A stretch of DNA of 64,000 bases from Streptomyces sp. HSG2 (GCF_016598575.1 NZ_CP066801.1:372001-436000); one strand, 5' to 3'. Counted from the first letter of the stretch, positions 1 to 9,265 are shown. The notes: generated by a model not told the origin, from the sequence alone. Program-made: numbers and translations.

Positions 1-86
1 CGGATCGCGGACGGACCTCGCCCGCCGGAGCGAGGCGCGGCGCCCCCTCCGTGCTCTCGGACGGGAGGGGCGCCGGCGGGGCGGGC

Positions 87-1169
87 TCAGAGCACGGTGG
101 CGTATCCCGGCAGGACGACGTCGCGGATGAGTGCGTTGCGCTCGTCGAAGGGGGCGAAGGCGCTCTTGAGCGCGTTGACGGTGACCGTCCGGAGGTCCTC
201 CGCGGTCCAGCCCGCCTCGTCGACCAGGAGCGACATCTCGCGGGTCATCGTGGTGCCGGAGACCAGTCGGTTGTCCGTGTTGAGGGTGACCCGGAAGCCG
301 AGATCCTTCAGAGCGGTGATCGGGTGCTCCGCCACGGAGGTCGCGGCGCCGGTCTGAAGGTTCGACGTGGGGCACATCTCCAGGGCGATCCGGCGGTCGC
401 GGACCCAGCCGGCCAGCCGGCCGAGCTTGCCGGCGGTCAGGTCGGGAATGTCGTCCGTGATCCGCACGCCGTGGCCGATGCGTTGGGCCCCGCACACCTG
501 GAGCGCCTGATGGATGCTGGGCAGGCCGTGGGCCTCCCCGGCGTGGATGGTGAAGGGCACGTTCGCCCGGCGCAGGTGCTCGAACGCGGCGAGGTGGTCG
601 GCGGGGGGATAGCCGTCCTCGGCGCCCGCGATGTCGAAGCCGACAACGCCCGCGTCACGGAACGCCACCGCCAGATCGGCCGCCTCGCGGACGCGGTCGA
701 ACATCCGCATGCCGCACAGCAGGGTGCCGACCCGCACGGGCGTGCCCGCCGCCGCCGCCTTCGCCATGCCCGAGGCCAGTCCCTCCTGGACCGTCTCGAC
801 GACCTCGGCCAGGGTCAGCCCGCCCTTGAGCATCAGTTCGGGGGCATAGCGGACCTCTCCGTAGACGACGCCGTCGGCGGCGAGGTCCAGGACGTACTCC
901 TCCGCGGTCCGCAGCAGGCCCTCACGGGTCTGCATCACGGCGAGAGTGTGCTCGAAGGTCGCTATGTAGCGGACGAGGTCTCCGGAGTTGGCTGCCTCGT
1001 AGAACCAGGCGGCGAGTTCGTCGGCGTCGGAGGTCGGCAGAGTGTGGCCGACGGCCGAGGCCAGTTCCACCACGGTGGCGGGGCGCAGGCCGCCGTCGAG
1101 GTGGTCGTGGAGCACGGCCTTGGGCAGGCGGCGCAGAGTCTCGGTGTCGATGCGGGCGTCGGTCGTCAT
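87..1169 (-). CDS. add: Adenosine deaminase
   Basis: Hydrolyses adenosine or deoxyadenosine to inosine in cytosolic purine salvage. The 360-residue product has the metal-dependent deaminase signature in order: HDHLDGG near residue 21 (two metal-binding His), TIHAGEA (metal His plus catalytic Glu), RIGHGVRI, and LNTDNRLV (metal Asp). Length matches the family. I start at the ATG at 1169 because GAGGA lies about 11 nt upstream; a longer reading frame to 1211 has no better ribosome site. It is followed on the same strand, outside this frame, by the window edge, and the VOC gene sits 38 nt upstream, so the two may be cotranscribed. Streptomyces often carries several paralogues, and the exact one is not identifiable here. 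Confidence 0.93.
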   Translation of the reverse strand: MTTDARIDTETLRRLPKAVLHDHLDGGLRPATVVELASAVGHTLPTSDADELAAWFYEAANSGDLVRYIATFEHTLAVMQTREGLLRTAEEYVLDLAADGVVYGEVRYAPELMLKGGLTLAEVVETVQEGLASGMAKAAAAGTPVRVGTLLCGMRMFDRVREAADLAVAFRDAGVVGFDIAGAEDGYPPADHLAAFEHLRRANVPFTIHAGEAHGLPSIHQALQVCGAQRIGHGVRITDDIPDLTAGKLGRLAGWVRDRRIALEMCPTSNLQTGAATSVAEHPITALKDLGFRVTLNTDNRLVSGTTMTREMSLLVDEAGWTAEDLRTVTVNALKSAFAPFDERNALIRDVVLPGYATVL

Positions 1170-1207
1170 CAGCGGGGCGTTCCTCGTGTGGGTCGGGTGG
1201 CGGAGGG

Positions 1208-1600
1208 TCAACGGGCGGGCTGGAGGAGATCCCAGCGGTTTCCGTACGGGTCCTGGAAGACGGCGACGACGCCGTAGGCCTCGTGGCGGGGCGCCTCCAG
1301 GAAGGTCACACCGGCGTCGGTCATCCGGGCGTGGTCGCGGGCGAAGTCCTCGGTGTGCAGGAAGAAGCCCACGCGCCCGCCCGTCTGGTCGCCGATCCGG
1401 GCACGCTGTCGCTCGTCGCCGGCGCGGGCGAGCAGCAGCGAGGTGCCGTTCGCCCGACCCTCGGGTCGCACGACGACCCAGCGGGACCCGTCCGGTCGGG
1501 GGGTGTCCTCGGCCAGCCTGAAGCCGAGGGCCTCCGTGTAGAAGCGGATGGCCGCGTCGTAGTCGTCCACGACGAGGGTGATCAGGGCGATATGGGACAT
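1208..1600 (-). CDS. VOC-fold (glyoxalase/bleomycin-resistance type) protein
   Basis: A single VOC module of 130 residues, beginning with the typical '[21 protein letters not shown]' type first strand and helix and ending with an [13 protein letters not shown] strand. Members are metal-dependent isomerases, dioxygenases or drug-binding proteins; this sequence alone does not tell which. The Glu normally found at the end of the last strand is replaced here by Asp (WDLL), so metal binding is uncertain. Start at 1600 is supported by GGAAGG just upstream; the longer frame to 1801 is GC-rich noncoding sequence. It lies immediately upstream of adenosine deaminase on the same strand. Confidence 0.85.
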   Translation of the reverse strand: MSHIALITLVVDDYDAAIRFYTEALGFRLAEDTPRPDGSRWVVVRPEGRANGTSLLLARAGDERQRARIGDQTGGRVGFFLHTEDFARDHARMTDAGVTFLEAPRHEAYGVVAVFQDPYGNRWDLLQPAR

Positions 1601-1946
1601 CGATACCTTCCGGGACGGGTGGTTGACCGGAGAGGTTATACGTAAAACTTGCGCGATGCCAGTCCCGCCCCGTCCATGCCTCCCGCCTCGGCGTTCACCC
1701 GCCCCCGGCCCACGGGGCGGCGACCCCGCGCGACTCCCCCGGCGAGGCCGCGCAAGGATCGGCCGCGCCGCGCGTCGACACCCCCGCCTGTCCGGACGCA
1801 CGGGGGCGATGGGTGAACCCTCACCCTGAACCTCAGCTTGAGCCCACTTCGAAATAAGGGGCGAATAAGCGCATACTGGTCATGTGCGGCCTTCGTCGCA
1901 CGCGTCCTCAGGGCGGTGGGCCCTGCCTTTCCGAAGGAGACGACTC
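1601..1946. other. Divergent intergenic region between the VOC and SPW genes
   Basis: 346 bp with no convincing gene on either strand. It must hold the promoters of the leftward VOC gene and the rightward SPW gene. On the minus strand a TATAAC hexamer at 1635-1640 sits 35 nt before the VOC start and resembles a -10 element, but no good -35 accompanies it. The sequence next to it, GTTATACGTAAAAC, is one of the few AT-rich patches here. An AT-richer stretch at 1845-1880 precedes the SPW gene. Confidence 0.4.
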
Positions 1947-2387
1947 ATGGCCAACGTCTCGCACTCCAAGGGAGATCTCTCCAACCATCCCGACGCCCGC
2001 GAGATGCGGGCGCGCTACGCCCGCATGGTTCGCGGGCGCGACGTGGCGTTCGTGGACGGGCCGGTGTTCCTGCTCGGCCTGTACTGCGCCGTGTCCCCCT
2101 GGATCCTCCACTACACGGCCAGTCAACCCGCGCTGGTCACCCACAACCTGATCATCGGTATCGCGATCGGGTTGATGGCCCTGGGCTTCACCAGGGCACC
2201 GGAGCGCATGTACGGCCTGAGCTGGGCCATGAGCGCGATCGGTGTGTGGATGATCATCTCGCCCTGGATCGTCGGCACGAGTCCGGACGCCGGGGTCGTG
2301 TGGAACAACGTCGTGATCGGAGCCTTGGCCGTACTGTTCGGCCTGGTCTGCGCCGCGACGGCGGCGAGAAGCACCCGGGAGACTTGA
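1947..2387 (+). CDS. SPW-repeat integral membrane protein
   Basis: A 146-residue protein with two copies of the short SPW motif, VSPWILHYT and ISPWIVGTS, each at the end of a hydrophobic segment. Four membrane segments are visible: FLLGLYCAVSPW, NLIIGIAIGLMALGF, MSAIGVWMIISPW and VVIGALAVLFGLVCA. The N-terminal 35 residues are charged and probably cytoplasmic. SPW proteins are common in Streptomyces and other bacteria but have no assigned biochemical role. The start at 1947 is fixed by a strong GAAGGAGA ribosome site ending seven nt upstream; upstream ATGs in the frame lack one. The gene ends inside a hairpin repeat at 2384-2414. Confidence 0.88.
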   Translation: MANVSHSKGDLSNHPDAREMRARYARMVRGRDVAFVDGPVFLLGLYCAVSPWILHYTASQPALVTHNLIIGIAIGLMALGFTRAPERMYGLSWAMSAIGVWMIISPWIVGTSPDAGVVWNNVVIGALAVLFGLVCAATAARSTRET

Positions 2388-2414
2388 CATCCTCTCCCCC
2401 CGAGGGGGTGGATG
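2384..2414 (+). repeat. TTGACATCC hairpin resembling an IS200/IS605-type end
   Basis: The stretch has CCCCC/GGGGG arms around a CGA loop, extended outward by CATCC/GGATG. The TTGACATCC start, C-rich stem and GGATGCC exit resemble the subterminal hairpins of IS200/IS605-family elements that recur in actinobacterial genomes. No transposase is nearby. It could equally serve as the terminator of the SPW gene, whose stop codon it overlaps. The IS resemblance is from memory and not verified. Confidence 0.4.
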
Positions 2415-2681
2415 CCCGCCTACCGGTCCTTCGCTTCGTCACCGGACCGAGGCCCGGCGCACCGCGGACGGACACCGGTAGCGGCTCCGGGAAACGACCG
2501 GGCGAGCGGCCGGCCGCCCACAGGGCACGGCACGCTCGCCCGGTCACTCGTCTCCCGCCCTTCCCTGGCACCGCGCCGCCGGGGGTCCGTGAAGCTCCCG
2601 GAGGCAGGCATCCCGGGTGGCCCTTATGGTGGCGGGGCGCCGATCTCCCGTCCGGGACGGGGCGGCGCACTGGAGGCGTCG

Positions 2682-4301
2682 ATGCGACTCAAGCCGCCGT
2701 TTCGGTCCACTCTCAGCCCTCTCCCCGTGACCGTCGCGCTCCTTTCGCTCCTCCTCGCGACCGGGCCTCCCTCGCTCGTCGCGGCTCATGGGAAGACCTC
2801 CGATCCGCCACCGGACCTCTCCCGCTTCTACGCGCAGGGGATCGACTGGGTCGAGTGCCGCAGCCCGGACATGCCGGACGACATGCGGTGCGGCACGGTC
2901 ACCGTGCCCCTGGACTACGCCCGACCCGGTGCCGGGTCCCTGAAGCTCGCCCTGGCCCGACAGCGGGCGACCGGACCGTCGCGCGGGTCGCTGCTGCTGA
3001 ACTTCGGCGGGCCCGGCGGCTCGGGTGTCAGCGCGCTCGCCGTCTCGTCGGACGCCTTCATGCACCTCACCAAGGGCTACGACGTGGTGAGTTTCGATCC
3101 CCGAGGCGTGGGACGGTCGTCGCCGGTGAGCTGCGGGCCCGCGTCCGCGCGGATTCTGGAGGCGACCGCCGGGGACGCCGAGCTGGACGATCCGGAGGAC
3201 ACGATGCGGCGGCTTCGGAGCGCCACCGCCGAGTGCGAGCGGCACTCCGGGCCCGTGCTGCCGCACGTCGGCACGGTGAACGCCGCGCGAGACCTCGACG
3301 TCATCCGTGCCGCCCTCGGCCACGACAAACTCGACTACCTCGGCTTCTCCTACGGGACCCGACTCGGCGCGGTATACGCCAAGCGGTTCCCCGACCGTGT
3401 GGGCCGGATGGTATTGGACGGGGTGGACACGCTCACGGAGTCACTCGCCGAACAGGGGCTGACCGGAGCCCGAGGGCAACAACGCGCCCTGGAGCACTTC
3501 CTCACCTGGTGTGTGCGGGAGGTCGGCTGCGCGTTCGGTCGGGACGCCCGGGAGGCGCGTCGGCAGGTGGTCCGCCTTGTCGAAGCCCTGGACGAGGACC
3601 CCCTGACGACCACCTTCGGCGGACGGTTCACCGGGCAGGACCTGGTCGGCGCCCTGGGACAGGCACTGTACGGCCGGGAGCTGTGGCCCCTGCTCTCGCG
3701 GGCCCTGGCCCACTTGATCGAGCGCGGCGACCCGAGCGCGCTGGAGGGCTTCGTCCCCGGCGGTGTCGCCCTGCCCGGTCGCGTCGACCCGGGGAACGAC
3801 GGCGAGCTGACCGAGCCCGAGGAGATCCCCCGCGACAACCTGCCCGCCGCCCTGATGGCGATCAATTGCGCGGACGACCCCGACCGGCCGAGTGCCGAGC
3901 GGGTCGCGCGCTCCCTGGACGGACTCCGCGACCGATACCGGAAAGCGTCGCCCGTCTTCGGCCCGTACCGCCTGGCCCAGGTGCTGATGTGCCACGGCCG
4001 CCCTCGGGGGACCGACTACATCCGGGAAGAGGTCAAGGATCTGGACACCCCGCCGATGTTGTTGGTGGGCACCCGAGGCGATCCGGCGACACCCTACCGG
4101 TGGACCGTGCAGACGGCCCGACGCCTGGGTCCGTCCGCGGTGGTGCTGGACAACCGGGGCGAGGGTCACACCGGCTACTTCTCCTCCGAGTGCGTGCACA
4201 GGAAGGTCGACGACTTCCTGCTCTACGGCTCGCTGCCGCCCGACGGAAGCTCCTGCGGAACGCCAGAGGCGGCGGAGGACGGGTCCGGCGACGGCGCGTG
4301 A
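2682..4301 (+). CDS. Secreted tripeptidyl-aminopeptidase-type alpha/beta hydrolase
   Basis: A 539-residue exported serine hydrolase of the Streptomyces TAP/SlpD/SlpE group (peptidase S33 type), which removes N-terminal tripeptides or similar groups outside the cell. Residues 1-35 form a signal peptide with a hydrophobic core (VTVALLSLLLA) and a cleavage-like AA region. LLNFGGPGGSG near residue 110 forms the oxyanion loop, GFSYG at 221-225 holds the nucleophile Ser223, VGTRGDPATPY carries the acid Asp, and GEGHTGYF the catalytic His. The C-terminal Cys-containing segment is typical of TAP C-terminal domains. The start at 2682 follows TGGAGG; the longer frame from 2412 lacks a ribosome site and would bury the signal peptide. 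Confidence 0.9.
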   Translation: MRLKPPFRSTLSPLPVTVALLSLLLATGPPSLVAAHGKTSDPPPDLSRFYAQGIDWVECRSPDMPDDMRCGTVTVPLDYARPGAGSLKLALARQRATGPSRGSLLLNFGGPGGSGVSALAVSSDAFMHLTKGYDVVSFDPRGVGRSSPVSCGPASARILEATAGDAELDDPEDTMRRLRSATAECERHSGPVLPHVGTVNAARDLDVIRAALGHDKLDYLGFSYGTRLGAVYAKRFPDRVGRMVLDGVDTLTESLAEQGLTGARGQQRALEHFLTWCVREVGCAFGRDAREARRQVVRLVEALDEDPLTTTFGGRFTGQDLVGALGQALYGRELWPLLSRALAHLIERGDPSALEGFVPGGVALPGRVDPGNDGELTEPEEIPRDNLPAALMAINCADDPDRPSAERVARSLDGLRDRYRKASPVFGPYRLAQVLMCHGRPRGTDYIREEVKDLDTPPMLLVGTRGDPATPYRWTVQTARRLGPSAVVLDNRGEGHTGYFSSECVHRKVDDFLLYGSLPPDGSSCGTPEAAEDGSGDGA

Positions 4302-4316
4302 GCGGCGTCCGTCCCT

Positions 4317-4343
4317 CCCCGGGCCGGGCACACCGGCCCGGGG
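4317..4343 (+). terminator. GC-rich hairpin after the aminopeptidase gene
   Basis: A perfect 11-bp stem (CCCCGGGCCGG / CCGGCCCGGGG) with a GCACA loop starts 15 nt after the stop codon. There is no T-tract, as is usual for Streptomyces terminators. Confidence 0.6.
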
Positions 4344-4420
4344 GCCCGTCGTCCGCGCCACGGACGCGACCGCGCGCTACTCCACATGCCTGACGGACCC
4401 ATCGGACCTATCGTGCTGAC

Positions 4421-5515
4421 ATGGAGCACGACTTCACTCCCGCGGCCCTCACCGACCTGCGGCGCCCCCGCCCCTACCCGGCGGTGACCGTGCTGACGCC
4501 GACCCACCGGCGCGGACGCGACGCCACCCAGGACCGACTCCGACTGCGTCACGCGGTCTCCGAGGCCAAGAGACGGATAGCGACCGACCCCGCGGTCGAC
4601 CGGGAGCGGCGCGTAGACGTGACGCGCCGGCTCGACCGGGCGCTGGCCGAGGTCGACCCCGCTCTCGCGGAGGACGGCCTGGCGCTCTTCGCCGCCCCCG
4701 GGGAGCACCATGTGTGGGCTCTGTCACGCACCGTGCCCGAGCGCGTGGTGGTGTCGGACACCTTCCTGACGCGCAACCTGGTGGCCGCGCACACCGCGGA
4801 CCGGCCCTACTGGGTGTTGGCCGTCTCCGCGGCCCGGGTCAGCCTCTGGAGCGGCACGCCGGACCGGGTCGTCGAGGCACGCGTGGCGGGCTTCCCGGCG
4901 ACCCGGCCCCGGGAGGACTTCGACCCCGAGCGGCGGGAACGCATCGGCGACGCGCCCAGCACCTTCCGGGAGGAGGGGACCCGCCGGTTCCTCCGGGAGG
5001 CGGACGCCGCGCTCGGCGGGGTGCTCCGACGCCATCCGCGTCCGCTGTACGTCACGGGCCCGCGAGCGGCGCTCGCGCAGCTCGACGGGGCGGGCGTCTC
5101 GGCCCGGGGCGCGGTCCACATACCGCACGGTGGGCTGGCCCAGGGGCCGGCGGAGGCGGTGTGGCAGGCGGTCCGCCCGCTGATCGCCGCCGAGGAATCG
5201 CGGTCCGCCGACGCCGTGGCGAGGGAGTTGGAGTCCGCGCGTGGGCGGAGGGACTTCGCGGCCGGCGTCGACGAACTCTGGCAGAGCGCGCGATCGGGCC
5301 GGGTCCGACTGCTGGCGGTGGAGGAGAACTACCGGGCCACGGTGGTCGACGCCGGCGACCACCTGGAGCCCGCCGAGGCGGACGACCCCGGTGTCCGTGA
5401 GGACATCGTGGACGAGATCGTGGAGCGGTGTTTCGACACGGGTGCCGACATCCGCTTCGTCCCCGACGGCACGCTCGGCGAGAACCACGGCATCGCCGGC
5501 GTGCTGCGGTACTGA
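4421..5515 (+). CDS. Bacterial eRF1-like (baeRF family) protein
   Basis: A 364-residue protein resembling the bacterial relatives of archaeal/eukaryotic release factor 1 (baeRF family 3 is my best guess). Visible features are an N-terminal domain opening 'YPAVTVLTPTHRRGRD', a central domain with YWVLAVSAARVSLWSGT, and a C-terminal eL30-like domain with RVRLLAVEENYRA and a final ENHGIAGVLRY. The GGQ tripeptide that hydrolyses peptidyl-tRNA in true release factors is absent, so a role in ribosome rescue is conjecture. It begins 120 nt after the hydrolase gene, beyond the hairpin at 4317-4343, and is probably transcribed separately. Confidence 0.65.
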   Translation: MEHDFTPAALTDLRRPRPYPAVTVLTPTHRRGRDATQDRLRLRHAVSEAKRRIATDPAVDRERRVDVTRRLDRALAEVDPALAEDGLALFAAPGEHHVWALSRTVPERVVVSDTFLTRNLVAAHTADRPYWVLAVSAARVSLWSGTPDRVVEARVAGFPATRPREDFDPERRERIGDAPSTFREEGTRRFLREADAALGGVLRRHPRPLYVTGPRAALAQLDGAGVSARGAVHIPHGGLAQGPAEAVWQAVRPLIAAEESRSADAVARELESARGRRDFAAGVDELWQSARSGRVRLLAVEENYRATVVDAGDHLEPAEADDPGVREDIVDEIVERCFDTGADIRFVPDGTLGENHGIAGVLRY

Positions 5516-5534
5516 GTCCCGGACACGGGTACCG

Positions 5535-5557
5535 GGCCGTGCGGCCGGCGCACGGCC
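5535..5557. terminator. Hairpin between convergent genes
   Basis: GGCCGTGC and GCACGGCC pair as an 8-bp stem around a 7-nt loop in the 111-bp gap between the convergent release-factor-like gene and the NsdA-like gene. It could act in both directions. Confidence 0.45.
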
Positions 5558-5626
5558 TCCGCCCCGCGCACACGACCCGGCGCCCCTCCACCGGCCGCGG
5601 ACGGGGACCGCCGGCGCGCGGTCGGG

Positions 5627-7114
5627 TCACGCGGTGGCGGTGCCCGTCGGCCCCCTGTCCTCGGGAAGGGCGAGCCTGATCTCGTCACGCAGTTCCCGAA
5701 TCCTCGGGTAGTCGGCGTACTCGGCGGTGAGTCGGTACATCTGGCGAAGCCGGTCCCAGGTTCGGTGGGAGGAGTTGGAGCCCATCGACATCAGGGCCAA
5801 GCGGGCGTAGCGGTCGGCCTGTTCGGGGTCGTCGGCGATGAAGCAGGCCGAGGCCATGGAGAGGTGGTCGAAGATCTTCGACCGCTCGCGTCCGTCGACC
5901 CGCAGCGCCAGGGCCTTCTCCGCGTAGTGCCTGGCCTGCGTGGCGGCTGCCGGGTCGTGCTCGGCCAGGGTGCGGTAGGCGAGCGCCTGCATGCCGTACA
6001 GATCCTCGTCCTTGAAGGTCTGCATCCAGTCCGGCGGCTCGCCCTCGCCCCGGTCCGAGACGAACAGGTCCTCGGCCCGGCCCAGGGTGCGCCGCATGGC
6101 CTGGCCCTTGCCCATCGAGGCCTGGGCCCAGGCCTCGATGGTGTGGAACATCGCCTCGGTGCGCGGCAGCAGCACTCCCGATCCGGACACGGCGAGCTTC
6201 ATCAGGTGCAGGGCGTCGTCGGGGCGTCCGAGGTGCACCATCTGGCGGGCCGCGCGGGAGAGAGCCTCCCCGGCGCGCGGTCGGTCCCCTCCCTCGCGGG
6301 CGGCGTGGGCGGCGATCAGGAAGTACTTCTGGGCCGTGGGTTCCAGGCCGACGTCGTGGGACATCCAACCCGCCAGGACGGCGAGGTTGGCCGCGACACC
6401 CCAGAGACGGCGCTGGAGATGGCCGGGGTGGTGGTAGGCGAGCATGCCGCCCACCTCGTTCAGCTGGCCCACCACCGCCTTGCGTTGGAGTCCGCCACCG
6501 CGGGCCGCGTCCCAGGCGCGGAACACCTCGACGGAGTGTTCCAGTTCCTCGATCTCCTGCGCCCCGACTGGCGCGGCCTCGTAGCGGTCGAACCCGACGT
6601 GGTCGGCCGCCTGCGCGGATCGGTGAGGGTGTGTGGTGTCGACGGCCCGAGTCGGATCGGCGTGGAGCCAGTCGTGCATGGCGTTGCTGAGTGCTGAGCC
6701 CGCGGCGAGCGCGGCGCCCGCGCCCACCAAGCCGCGTCGGTTGAGCATGAGGTCCATTCCCGTGAATTCGGTGAGGACCGCGGCGGTCCGCTCGGGCGCC
6801 CAAGGCACTCCGTCGGGATGCTCGTTGCCGGCTCCCCGCCGGTTTCCCGGGCGCCCGTGCCTGACCAGACCGAGATCCTCGATGGTCACGACACGGCCGA
6901 GACGCTCGGTGAACAGGGCCGCCAGCACCCTCGGCACCGGATCTCGCGGGATCTCTCCCATGTCGATCCACCGCCGTACCCGTGAGGTGTCGGTCGCCAG
7001 CTGGGGGTGGCCGATGGCCGCCGCCTGCCGGTTGACCATCCTCGCGAGCTCGCCCTTGGACCAGCCGGCCAGGCCGAACAGGTCCGCCAGGCGGGTGTTT
7101 GGTCGTCTGCTCAC
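5627..7114 (-). CDS. NsdA/NsdB-like regulatory protein with TPR region
   Basis: A 495-residue protein of the Streptomyces NsdA/NsdB family, whose founding member represses antibiotic production and differentiation in S. coelicolor. Residues 1-70 form an HTH-like start (LADLFGLAGWSKGELARMVN...VRRWIDMGEIPRD). A small hydrophobic patch near residue 135 (GLVGAGAALAAGSALSNAM) follows, and residues 180-480 are helical TPR-like repeats (for example KYFLIAAHAAREGG and AMFHTIEAWAQASMGKG). I choose the GTG at 7114 because homology begins there; an ATG at 7366 would reach back through the divergent promoter. It is divergent from the phosphotransferase gene, and a 10-bp tandem repeat lies 62-89 nt upstream. 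Which family member this is cannot be settled here. Confidence 0.8.
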   Translation of the reverse strand: MSRRPNTRLADLFGLAGWSKGELARMVNRQAAAIGHPQLATDTSRVRRWIDMGEIPRDPVPRVLAALFTERLGRVVTIEDLGLVRHGRPGNRRGAGNEHPDGVPWAPERTAAVLTEFTGMDLMLNRRGLVGAGAALAAGSALSNAMHDWLHADPTRAVDTTHPHRSAQAADHVGFDRYEAAPVGAQEIEELEHSVEVFRAWDAARGGGLQRKAVVGQLNEVGGMLAYHHPGHLQRRLWGVAANLAVLAGWMSHDVGLEPTAQKYFLIAAHAAREGGDRPRAGEALSRAARQMVHLGRPDDALHLMKLAVSGSGVLLPRTEAMFHTIEAWAQASMGKGQAMRRTLGRAEDLFVSDRGEGEPPDWMQTFKDEDLYGMQALAYRTLAEHDPAAATQARHYAEKALALRVDGRERSKIFDHLSMASACFIADDPEQADRYARLALMSMGSNSSHRTWDRLRQMYRLTAEYADYPRIRELRDEIRLALPEDRGPTGTATA

Positions 7115-7175
7115 GTCAAGCCCCCAGGTTCTCGGCTGGGTTGACAGTAGCCCGGCCGTGGGGGGCCGGGGACTA

Positions 7176-7203
7176 TTCGCCAGGGTTCGCCAGGGTTCGC
7201 CAG
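7176..7203. promoter_or_regulatory. Tandem 10-bp repeat in the NsdA-like/phosphotransferase divergent promoter
   Basis: TTCGCCAGGG occurs at 7176-7185 and 7186-7195, and TTCGCCAG again at 7196-7203, exactly one helical turn apart. It sits in a 242-bp divergent region, close to the NsdA-like start. This layout suits side-by-side binding of a regulator on one DNA face. The unit does not fit the AdpA consensus well. Confidence 0.5.
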
Positions 7204-7356
7204 ATGGTGTGCCACGGCGGGAGGGGTGTCGGGTAGGAACGCGCCACCCCGACCCGGTCGCCGCGGAGCATTCCCCAGGATGCGTCGGCGGGGACAGGGT
7301 CCGGGGCGCGCGCCGCACGTCACCACCGCAGGCACACGAAGGGATCCGCCCCGCCC

Positions 7357-8487
7357 ATGTACGCAACCTCGTCCCCCGTGTCCGCCCCGTCCCGGTCGTC
7401 GCACGCCCGTCCGGCGGGCAGCGGTCCCTATCTCGCCCCGGCCCGTCCGGCCGCCCCGGTGATCGGGACGGGGCGCCCTCGGAACAACGGAGCCGTCCCC
7501 GGCGACCCCTCGCTCGGCGGCAGGATCGACCTGTCGGGGCCGCAGGGCGCCCAGGTACGCGCCGCGGTCGCCTCGGTGCAGCGTGTCTGCCCCGAGTTCA
7601 CGCCGGTGCAGGTGTTGCGGCGCAGTGGGCGGTCCGTCCTGCTGGTCGGCACCACCGGGCGCGGCACGGCCGTCGCCAAGTGCTTATCGGACCACTCGCC
7701 CGCCTGGGCCGACCGGATCCGCCACGAGATAGCGGCCTACCGTTCGTTCGTCCGGCACCGGCCCCCGGTGCGCGTACCGAGGCTGATCGCGGCGGATCCG
7801 GAGGACTGCGCACTCGTCGTGGAACGCATGCCCGGCCGGGTGGCGGCCCTCCACCGGCATCCGGCGGAGGCACCGCCACGCCCGGACATCCGGACGGCGC
7901 TCGGCGCGATCTGCCGGCTGAACGCCTGGCGCCCCCCGGCGGGGACCTTCGGGGCGCCCCTCGACTACGCGGAGCGGATCTCCCGCGACCACGAACGGGG
8001 CCTGCTCACCGATCGGGACCTCGGCGATCTCCAGAAGCTGCTGCGCGGCATCGCGCGGGCGGGTGGTCGCCACGGCATGGGGCAGTTCTGCCACGGCGAC
8101 GCCTTGCTGTCCAACATCCTGCTCTCCCCCGCGGGCCCGGTGCTGTTGGACTGGGAACACGCCGGTTGGTACCTCCCCGGCTACGACCTGGCCACGCTCT
8201 GGTCGGTGCTCGGGGACGCGCCCTTGGCGCGCCGTCAGATCAGCCAGATCGCACAGGCGTCCGGTCCCGCAGCCCGAGACGGGTTCCTGGTGAACCTGAT
8301 GCTGGTGCTGACCAGGGAGATCCGGACGTACGAGATGGCGGTGCAGCGAGCCTCGCGGGAGTCGGTGGCTTCGGCGCCGCCCGGGGCGTTGCCCTCCGGA
8401 GAGGAACAGAGGTTGCTGCTGCGTCGGTTGCACGACGACTGCCAGACGGCCCGTAGCGCGGTACGGGCGGCGGTCGGCACCCGCTGA
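7357..8487 (+). CDS. Aminoglycoside-phosphotransferase-fold kinase with a TTA codon
   Basis: A 376-residue APH/choline-kinase-like protein. The catalytic loop [13 protein letters not shown] and the metal-binding LLDWEHAG are intact, so kinase activity is likely, but the substrate is unknown; many such Streptomyces genes are not resistance genes. The N-terminal 60 residues are Pro/Ser-rich and probably disordered. Codon 110 (7684-7686) is TTA, the rare leucine codon read by the bldA tRNA, so full translation may be delayed until differentiation. It is the only in-frame TTA I noticed in the window. The start at 7357 follows GAAGGGA. The gene is divergent from the NsdA-like regulator. Confidence 0.85.
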   Translation: MYATSSPVSAPSRSSHARPAGSGPYLAPARPAAPVIGTGRPRNNGAVPGDPSLGGRIDLSGPQGAQVRAAVASVQRVCPEFTPVQVLRRSGRSVLLVGTTGRGTAVAKCLSDHSPAWADRIRHEIAAYRSFVRHRPPVRVPRLIAADPEDCALVVERMPGRVAALHRHPAEAPPRPDIRTALGAICRLNAWRPPAGTFGAPLDYAERISRDHERGLLTDRDLGDLQKLLRGIARAGGRHGMGQFCHGDALLSNILLSPAGPVLLDWEHAGWYLPGYDLATLWSVLGDAPLARRQISQIAQASGPAARDGFLVNLMLVLTREIRTYEMAVQRASRESVASAPPGALPSGEEQRLLLRRLHDDCQTARSAVRAAVGTR

Positions 8488-8635
8488 CGTCGCGAGCGGC
8501 CAAGCGATCGCATCCACTGGCAGGGAGCCGGCGAGAAGGGACACCGATCGGTCCGGGTCTCCCCGCCCGTGCGACGCGGGGCCTTCCTCCCGGCCGCGCC
8601 TGGCCGGACCGCTCACGCCGGGGGCGTTTCGTCCC

Positions 8636-9133
8636 TCACACCTGCTGGAACAAGTCCGCGGGGAGCGGCTTCAACAGGGTGTACAGGTCGTCGGTGATGG
8701 GGCGGTCCCAGGCGGCGATGGTCACCAGCACGCCGTCGCTTCGGTCGAACTGCACGCAGGAGATCCGCCCCTCGGAGAGTTTGATCTTGCGGACGACCAG
8801 GAGGTTGTCCCCCTGCATCACGGGAACGTCCTCGGTGTCCACGACCGTGATCTCCTCGTCGTTCTCCAGCGCCGACAGAAGCTGGAACACCTCGAACGGA
8901 GGTTCCCCCTCGGACAGGTCCCGGGCGGGAGAGCCCTCCGGCAGGTTTCCGATGATCATCGCGGGGCCGCGCCCGCCGAAGAGGTCGTAGCGCAGGAAGA
9001 CGCCCTGGCAGCTGCCGTCGGGGGCGGGGAGCAACCCGGCACCCAGGTTTCCGGGCCAGTCCCCCGGGTCCATGGCCAGGACATCGAAGTCGGGCCCGGC
9101 GGGGGTGGCACTGCGGCGGCGGAGGAACGACAT
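8636..9133 (-). CDS. Conserved actinobacterial protein of unknown function
   Basis: A 165-residue soluble protein with no motif I can name. It opens with a short basic tail (MSFLRRR), then an acidic alpha/beta body with DFDVLAMDPGDWPGN, GVFLRYDLFGGRGPAMIIGN and ITDDLYTLLKPLPADLFQQ. There is no signal peptide or membrane segment. The start at 9133 is preferred because the protein-like composition begins there. It stands alone, converging on the phosphotransferase gene, with the universal stress protein 132 nt upstream on the same strand. Confidence 0.75.
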   Translation of the reverse strand: MSFLRRRSATPAGPDFDVLAMDPGDWPGNLGAGLLPAPDGSCQGVFLRYDLFGGRGPAMIIGNLPEGSPARDLSEGEPPFEVFQLLSALENDEEITVVDTEDVPVMQGDNLLVVRKIKLSEGRISCVQFDRSDGVLVTIAAWDRPITDDLYTLLKPLPADLFQQV

Positions 9134-9265
9134 GCCGCCATGGTACGTGGGCGAAGCGGCACGCCGGCGTGCGGGCGGCGCACTCACCGGCAGCCCTGCG
9201 GGGCGCATGCGCCCCCAAGACGCCGAGTGCGCCTCCCCGAACGAGTGAGCCTCGTCCCAGGGCTG

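Noticed and set aside
51..1277. Long plus-strand frame opposite the adenosine deaminase gene
   Set aside because: It is an antisense shadow caused by high GC; the minus-strand protein has all deaminase motifs and a ribosome site.
7176..7203. AdpA binding site
   Set aside because: TGGCGAACCC departs from the AdpA consensus TGGCSNGWWY at several positions, so I list it only as an unassigned tandem repeat.
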